In this document: piece after piece, positions 56,918 to 64,000 of the stretch
How positions within the stretch are numbered: the first letter of the stretch is position 1
How the letters are laid out: each line of letters opens with the position of its first letter
Assembly (NCBI GenBank): GCA_950022295.1
Contig: OX465600.1
Location: 203,079,782 to 203,143,781 of the forward strand
Direction: 5' to 3'
DNA length: 64,000 nucleotides
Source: Bromus sterilis
Lineage: Eukaryota; Streptophyta; Magnoliopsida; Poales; Poaceae
Notes under the pieces: model-generated
Databases searched by the model: none
Told to the model about the DNA's origin: nothing
The model's input: only the letters and a program-made list of their open reading frames with translations
Translations under genes and position numbers: made by a program

Positions 56918-59309
56918 TGTAAGGCCCGATATGCGATACCGTTCCAGATCTAGATGTTTCCATCCAGATCCGGGGACGAAGCACATATCCGTCCCACCGC
57001 GACATATGACAATGCCATATGCCCCGGATTTCCAACATGATATCACAACATTACAGCTACAAGGATACAACATCTCATACAATCAGCATACAACTGCCTT
57101 AATACAATACATCAGCGGAAGATACATGTCTGAGTACAGACTACAATCAAATGCCTAGTGGCAAAGAGAAAATCATCGATCCCCATAACCACACGGGTCC
57201 AGGCTCTCCGCCGAGATCTGCCTAACTAGTCGTCGTCGAGTCTCCATGTGAAACGTCGATCGCCATACCTATTATCGATCAAGAACCTTGAAAAGAGTTT
57301 GGGGGTAGTATCATGAGTACAGAAGTACTCAACATCCAACTGTAGTGGTCAACTGACCCAGAAAGGACTTCACCACTCATCATTCTAGGATAACTAGTAG
57401 TTCACGGTAAGGATGGGGTAAGTGGTGAGGTTGCTGCCGCACTAGCATTTATGAAGTGGCTAACGATCTAGAGAGTAACGTAAGAAGCCAAGCATTCGAT
57501 GAAGAATCGCCTCCAACAAGTCTTTCTACCAGCTACTTACGCAAACATAACACCTATCCTATCCTTGTCCTCCTCTTCGCATCCCGACAAAGAAGAAGCA
57601 GTCAAGGCACACACACGTTGATCCAGTTATTAATATTATCTCAGTTGTTGTTGTCTATGAACAAGGAGTAGGTCTCAAGTCGTCCATAACCGTGGACACG
57701 ACTTCTTGAAAAGATTTAACCCTGCAGGGGTGTACCAACTGCCCATTACAAGGCTCCGCTCACACGCCTATCTCTCTCAGTTGCTACCCATCATAGGAAA
57801 CCATTTTATGATTTAGTTCCGAGAGATCTGGTACGACAGGTCCCTCTAACTAACAACGCACAAATCCGGGTGGCCCCCGGTGAGTTGAAATCCAACTCAA
57901 AAGCCGGTCGCCCTCTCGAATTGGCCTCTACCGTCTGGATGAGGTCAGGTTAGCTACCCAAACCATGTGGGCAGCCCCCTAGCTCCCTGGCAGGGACCAA
58001 CAAGAGAAACCATGTCTCCGCTGGCCCAAGTTATTTTAAAGGATATCTACTAGGAGCGACCCGACAGACATATATGCATGGTTTTCAAATGGTAAATCAG
58101 CTTGGGCCACCACTAGAAATGTTTGAAGCTAGATAGGTAAGAAAAGGGGACCCCATAAAATCCCACACACGGTTAGGCACGCTTGTCAAGAGACACAATA
58201 CACGGAACTCGGGACCTAGGTGAATCGAATGGAACAAAGCGTCGGGGCGGGATAGCCTAGACCTTCCATCCTTCGTCGAATATAGTCAACATTATAATAA
58301 TCATATCATTCAAAATAATATAATAATGTGATAGCCCAAACCAAGGAGTAACAGGGTAACATTCGTAGCATCCTAAGCATGCATACTAAGCAGAGGCTGA
58401 GCAACGAGAAATAGTAACATAGCAGTACATGGTTTGCTGGGAGGGGACATGGCTGTATCGGTTTAAGAGAGGCTGTAAACATGTGGTAGGATCAAACATC
58501 GAACCTAACCTAGACTAGCATGCAAACCGCTGGTTATAATAGAATGGATCATAAGTAATGTATAGTCCTTGCCCGTTGATAAGTCGGGTTCCGAAGGTGT
58601 AGGCGATCGCGAGCTCGTACCGTCTCCGAGAGTAACTGCAGGAGCACACAGGAAGGAAACACTGGAAAGCAATCGACGAGCAAGCATCTATTACTACGAA
58701 GAAATCACGAGCAAACAACATCAAGAAGGGAACACGAGACAATGCAATACGATATCGCATCTACCGTCGAGAGCGGTTACTAACAGGTTAAGTGAAGTAT
58801 TCGTCACACACGACGGTACCGCACATTTAGAATGGTTCGAGTTGTTTAGCTACACAACATGAGCAAGGTTGTTAACATGGCATGTCACTCAAGCATGACA
58901 TATCACACATTCATGGCAAGAGGTGAAACATAAATTAAACTATCTACGCTAGTCAATTTAAGTGGGGCAAACTCCTAAACATGCTTATCACTATTTACCC
59001 CACGAAAATTATAATGTTTGGTACTGTTTTGCCCTAAACAATATTTTATTATTTTTATTAGCAAGCAAGATCAGCTAAATCAACATCTACACACAATTCT
59101 AGTCAAGTTACATGTAAAGAACATTTTAATCGGAGCAACGGTTAAAAAGTTATTAAAGAAACCGTTTACGGTGGCATGCAGTGCAAATAGCAGCAAAACA
59201 ACATGTAAACAAAGTCAAACATGGCAAAGGAGAACATTTTATTAAACTAGACAAAATTCTAAGCAACTTTCATGTTTAACGCGTCGCGATCCGAGCTACG
59301 GTTAAAAAG
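56918..59309 (-). mobile_element. Element K1: reverse partial LTR of the C/F family
   Basis: It starts TGTAAGGCCCGATATGCG like F and aligns with F from 16855 to about 19215. It breaks off at CGGTTAAAAAGA, just before the GC-rich block of the family. The left flank is gggtg; no matching right flank can be identified. Confidence 0.85.
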
Positions 59310-59689
59310 ATAAAATCATCGATCCCCATAACCACACGGGTCCAGGCTCTCTGCCGGGATCCGCCTAACTAGTCGTCGTCGAGTCTCCACATGAAACGTC
59401 GATCGCCATACCTGTTCTCGATCAAGAACCATGAAAAGAGTTTGGGGGTAGTATCATGAGTACAGAAGTACTCAGCATCCAACTATAGATGTCAACTTAC
59501 CCAGCAAGGACTTCATCACTCGTCATTCTAGGATAACTAGTAGTTCACGGTAAGGATGGGGTAAGTGGTGAGGTTACTGCTGCACTAGCATTTATGAAGT
59601 GGCTAACGATCTAGAGAGTAACATAAGAAGCCAAGCATTCGATGAGGAATCGCCTCCAACAAGTCTTGCTAGCAGCTGCTTACGCAAAC
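59310..59689 (-). mobile_element. Element K2: second reverse C/F-family fragment joined to K1
   Basis: It repeats the sequence of 57168-57547 (AAAATCATCGATCCCCATAA ...) directly after K1 breaks off, in the same orientation. It is interrupted at ACGCAAAC by the next LTR. The join looks like recombination between two LTR copies or a tandem duplication. Confidence 0.75.
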
Positions 59690-60583
59690 TGTAACACCCC
59701 GGGTGTCATGCTATAGTAATCATTTTCGCTAATAACAATTACTGTGCTAAAGCATTCCTTGATCATCCTGAATAAAATAAAATTTCAAAACCCGTTTGAT
59801 TGAATATAAAAAAAACAAAGTGCAAAATAAAACTTTGCCCAAAATTCATGCAACCAATTTTGGAAAATCCCTAAAAATCAGTAGACCATGTTCAACCAAC
59901 ATTGGGTATTTATTTGAATATTTAAATATTGCAAAGAAATATTAACAGTAGCAAAACAACAATATTTAATCATTTTAAATATAGCAATGATTCAGATGAA
60001 TTTATTTGGGCACAAAACTTTTTGTGGCACTATTATGAAGTGCTACACTAATATAGATGCAAGTTACACATGCTATAAAAATGAAAAAGCAGTTAAAACA
60101 GAACAGAAAAGAATATACATAAACGAATAAATGAAAGGAAACCCTAAAAGATGAAAAGACTATTCCCCGCGTGGGGCAAGGCCCACCTCCCCTCCCTCCC
60201 CGCCCAACCCAACCCCCCAGCCCACCTACCCCCTTCCTCTACCTCCTGTTCATGGGGGGAGCCGTGGCAGGCATCCCCCGGCCAGACGACGGCCTCGACG
60301 TCGTGGAGGCTCTCCGGCGGCTCGTAGACAACTATAAGGCTAGGGCGACCCCGTAGAAACCCTAGCCCCCCTTCCTCAGTTCTTCTCCCTCGCACATATC
60401 TCACTCCCATGCCCCTCTTAGTTCCCCTTGCTGGCGCCATGGCCACCGGCCGATTCCGGCACTGCCCGGCCATCCTGGCCGCTGCCCTGCGCCTCCCAGG
60501 ATCCCTTCACGACGACGCACCTGATCCACCCGGGATTCGTCGCTCGCTCCCCCTCGCGCTGGCCCCGACCAACCTTGGCACGC
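59690..60583 (+). mobile_element. Element J: left part of another LTR family (TGTAACACCCCGGG)
   Basis: It begins TGTAACACCCCGGGTGTCAT in the middle of K2, where the C/F family would continue ATAACACC, so this is an insertion border; a TSD caaac (59685-59689) is possible. It has an AT-rich head, then a GC-rich block from about 60165 with AAACCCTAG at 60357. It is cut at 60583 by element I, so the rest would lie beyond the window. Confidence 0.6.
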
Positions 60584-63500
60584 TGTCAGAACCCTCTGTT
60601 AGGTAATGTGCTAGGGTTAGTAAGTCAATTGCATCATGTTAAATTTTCAACAGAAATCTTTGAAATCAAAATCAAAAGCAAAATGGGCGAAGGAAACCCC
60701 CCAGTTGAATTAGTTCAAAAGGCCAGATAAAAATCTTCTCCAAAAATTCATGTTAGAATTTTGAAAATTCTTATAAATGAGTGTGATCACATATCAAGTG
60801 ATGTGGGACCCACCCCATGCTCATGGATTTTTCAAATATTCAAACAGTGCCTTGGAATTAATTAAAAACCCCTATTTGATTTAAGATTCAAATCATTTGA
60901 ATTTTAGAAAGTGCCAAATTTTATAAGTGGCTAACCTATTTTATTGTGAGGCCACATAAAAATTTGTAGCATTTTAGAAAATGTCTACCTAATTGTTTTA
61001 GCAAGACAAAACAAAAGTCAGAAAAGAAAACAGAAAGAAAAGGGAAAAGGAAACTAACCTGGAAAGCAGCCCAACTAATCCCCCCCGAGCCCACCAGCCT
61101 GGCCCAACCCGCCAAGTCCCTTGTCGTCTACCCCAAGAAGCTCGCTGTCGAGCATGCCGGAGGCAGCGACTTCCACCGCGACGCCGCCGCCGCGCCAGGC
61201 CTCCCCTGAGTCTATCTCCACGTCGTGGAACGTCTGGAAGATGCGCCGTTCTTTTTCCCCCTCTCCAGAGCAAGTTCCCCTCCCTCGTCCGCCGGATTCA
61301 AAGACGACAGTGAAGCTCGCCGGAGTGCGACGACGCCCACGCGCGGCCAACGACGACGAGAGGCTGCACGGCAGTGCCCAATCGCTCCACCATCTTCTTC
61401 TCCGTCGAACTGCGCAGCTAATCGAGCAACGAGGATCTGGACGCGACGTCATCTTCACCACCGTGCTCCGGCCACCGCAAATTTTCCGTCGTCGATTTCA
61501 TCGCCGTTAAAGCATCCCCGACCTCCCCGTCGCTTCTGTTGCAATCTTGGTAAGCAGGCGCACCAAACCCCTCTGTTTCCTCATTCGATTGCATCTCCTA
61601 GCAACTTCCGCCATGGGAGCCGAGCTCCGTCGCCGCCGTGGACTACCATACCCGCGCTCCTATGTGCCCTTTTCCTCCCCAGCATGTCCGTGCTACTCCT
61701 GGGGACGCGGGCATCCAAACGCGCGCACGTATGCATCCTCCCGTGGACGTTTTGCAAGAAGTGCTCGAAGCCGAGCTCCGTTCGCCGCCGCGGTCGAAGC
61801 TGCAGTCGTCTGTGACCTCCCCGGAGACGCGCAGGTGGTGCTATCGACGGGGCTCATCACGGGCTTTCGATTGGTGGTCCTAGCGCAGAGAATGGAGGCC
61901 AGGAGGAGGAGTTAGCAGAGCGCCGCCGTGCTGGTGCCACCGGCGGCTAGCCGCCGGCGAGGCCACCTAATTAGGGGCTAAACCCCCCTGTTAGTTGACC
62001 CCAGGTCAATGACAGGTGGGGCCCCAGGCCTTAACCCCCTCTGTTAATTTTAAACAGAGGTTAATTAAACCCCCTCTCATTGACTTGCTGACCCCACACG
62101 TCAGCCCCCCCTGACGTCACCCTTGCGCAAGCCTGACGCAGTAATTGAATTTCCAAATTAAAAAGAATTAAAGAATTCCAGAAAATCCAGAAAATAGCTC
62201 AAACTTTGGAAATTCATAGAAAATTCATATCAACTCCAAATTGGAAAAATAATATATGAAAAATGATCAGGAGGAAATAACCTATCCAAATATCCAACTT
62301 TCAACTTTGTTTGAGTTGAATTTAAATTGGGACCAGTAGCATATGTCATTTGATTTATTTGGAATTTATTCAAATTTAATTCAAATGATTTTGCAACTTG
62401 GACCATGGAAACTTGTTACATTTCAAGCACACATCAGAGGCATATCATACACCTTTACAAATGATTCAAATTGATCAAACAATGTCACTTGTATTTTGGC
62501 TAAGTTTGAATTCAAATTGGAGTTTGAATTTGCAATTCAATTTGCAATATACTCCATTTAAATGGAAATGCCTCACACATCAAAGCATACACATCAAGTT
62601 TCAACCTTCCATCATGTGATTGTGCATTGTATTTACTTTGCTACCTTGTTTGTTGTTTGTCGAGTAGAGGTGGAACCGGAGCAGGAGGCTGCCCCCTTCG
62701 TTGAAGACCCCGAACCCGAACCTCGTCAGCAAGGCAAGCAAACCCCCATTGATCATGTCGATAAAATCCCACTTCCCTCTCATGTCTCGCTTATGCATTA
62801 TATAGGATGATTACCATGCTACGTTTCTACCGCATAGATGAACCCATTCCTTTGCATGACCTATCATTTGTCACAGTAGTAGGCAAAACCACAATCCTAG
62901 CAAATGTAGGAGTTGATTGATATCATGTGGCCCCTACAATTGTTACTGCTTATTGCATGCTTAGAGTGATACCATGTCATACTTTTATGTGAGTCGGGAT
63001 GGTAGTGATCATGTTGATGATGGTAGAAAAGTGTTGGTGAATCGACCCTAATACAAGGTGAATGATGAGAGGCTGTGTAGGAGTACACGGTGGGTTGTCT
63101 CGTTGAACACCGCCCTAGCTCTGAGTTCTTGTGTGGTGATCCAAGATGAAGAGTACAACCACACATTGGGCTCACTGACCCCTCTCAACTTATTAATTCA
63201 TCCCTTTCGATGTCCAGATGTCGCAATAGTTCGGAGTTCTGGTAGGTCTGTGGCCTGGATGCTAAGTGAGAGAACGGCTCATCCGAGACCGGCTTATGAA
63301 CCACGCACACATCACTTAGGTGCACTCCGGTAAACCGGCCGGGTTAATGATAGTGGTAACCAACCCAAGTAGGCGGCTTTCTTGGACTAGATAGGCTATG
63401 AGGTAACAGTTGTGGTGAGCATCCTCGCTGACACCCCTTGAATGGTGTCGAGATCAAAGGCGGTAAATGATGATCATGTGTGTGTAGCGGTACATCCCTG

Positions 63501-64000
63501 CAGGGTTATCAAAACTATTCGAATAGCCGCGTCCGCGGTTATGGACTGCTTGGAAAGCTTAGCTTGATTATTAGACAACTTGAACTGGATACTTCTAAAA
63601 CACACCAAGATAAGTGTGAGTGCTATGGCGTGCTTTCTCGTGGGGAAGTCGAGGAAGGCACCATAGTGGTGTAATTGGTTGGAGAAAGTAGTGGACTCGT
63701 GTACGCTTCTTACCTCAAAGTCTGGTACTCGTAGTTCAGGACTAGCCAAGTCAAAGCTGGCACTTCTGCAAGTGGAACTCCACCTCCCTTTACCTTGATA
63801 CATATGCATGAGTAGTATAGCTCCTATGTAAGTCTTGCTGAGTACGACTTTGTACTCATGTTTGCTTAATCTATGTTTTAGATAAACCCACTGACCCCGA
63901 AGGTGGCTTCTTCATCGAGCTCGACGACTGAAAATCAAGATAGTCTAGTCCCAGTCAGACGACTGGTTCCCTCGTGGAGGGCTTTTGTTTAAATAAGGCT
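60584..64000 (+). mobile_element. Element I: E/G-family LTR, running off the window
   Basis: It starts TGTCAGAACCCTCTGTTAGG at 60584; the last bases match G at about 39825. About 3.4 kb of the 4.1 kb LTR is present. AT-rich ends are close to G; the GC-rich block (about 61060-61960) differs from both G and E. Whether it is a solo LTR or the 5' LTR of a full element cannot be seen. Confidence 0.88.

Overview
This window is intergenic DNA of a large grass genome, most likely Triticeae (wheat, barley, rye or Aegilops). I base that on BARE/Angela-like, Sabrina-like (Athila), Sirevirus and RIRE2/Tat-like retrotransposons nested inside each other, with LTRs up to 4.1 kb. I recognise no ordinary host gene, tRNA, rRNA or CRISPR array. 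Nearly all the sequence can be assigned to LTR retrotransposons by matching LTR ends, target-site duplications (TSDs), primer-binding sites and protein domains.

Layout, oldest to youngest where nesting shows it. (A) A degenerate BARE/Angela-like Copia end (1-1516, 53654-53765, 55396-55578) was hit by (B) a non-autonomous Athila/Sabrina-like Gypsy element, 1517-53653, TSD ctag(a/g). B has a broken gag-protease and no reverse transcriptase. Four later insertions sit in B: (X) a 2.1 kb unclassified insert in its 5' LTR (2393-4521); (C) a 3.8 kb solo LTR (7646-35882, TSD atttt); (G) a 4.1 kb solo LTR (36398-40483, TSD ccccc); and (H) a Sirevirus-type Copia element (40843-50170). C was split by (D), a Tat-lineage Gypsy element (8542-32928, TSD cacga) with an archaeal-type second RNase H. 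D was split by (E), a Tekay/Del-like chromovirus (14013-29182, TSD ccctt), whose 5' LTR was split by (F), a reverse solo LTR of the same family as C (16855-20525, TSD cagtt). The deepest point is six elements down.

To the right of B lie an inverted B-type LTR (53766-55395), a LINE-like 3' end (55579-56655), reverse fragments of the C/F family (56918-59689), part of a further LTR (59690-60583), and a G/E-family LTR that runs off the window (60584-64000).

No complete autonomous element is present. D keeps a pol with frameshifts and a stop, E keeps pol with a single stop but has lost gag, H has lost protease and integrase, and B never shows pol. The most interesting object is an intact 208-codon reading frame on the minus strand inside D (31119 to 30493). 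It looks like a B3-type DNA-binding protein and has its own TATA box, so D seems to carry an antisense gene that is in better condition than the element's own pol. Other points of note are PPT-like minisatellites in D, exon-like variable GC-rich cassettes with consensus splice donors inside two unrelated long-LTR families, and an inverted pair of 1.6 kb LTRs that could form a long hairpin.
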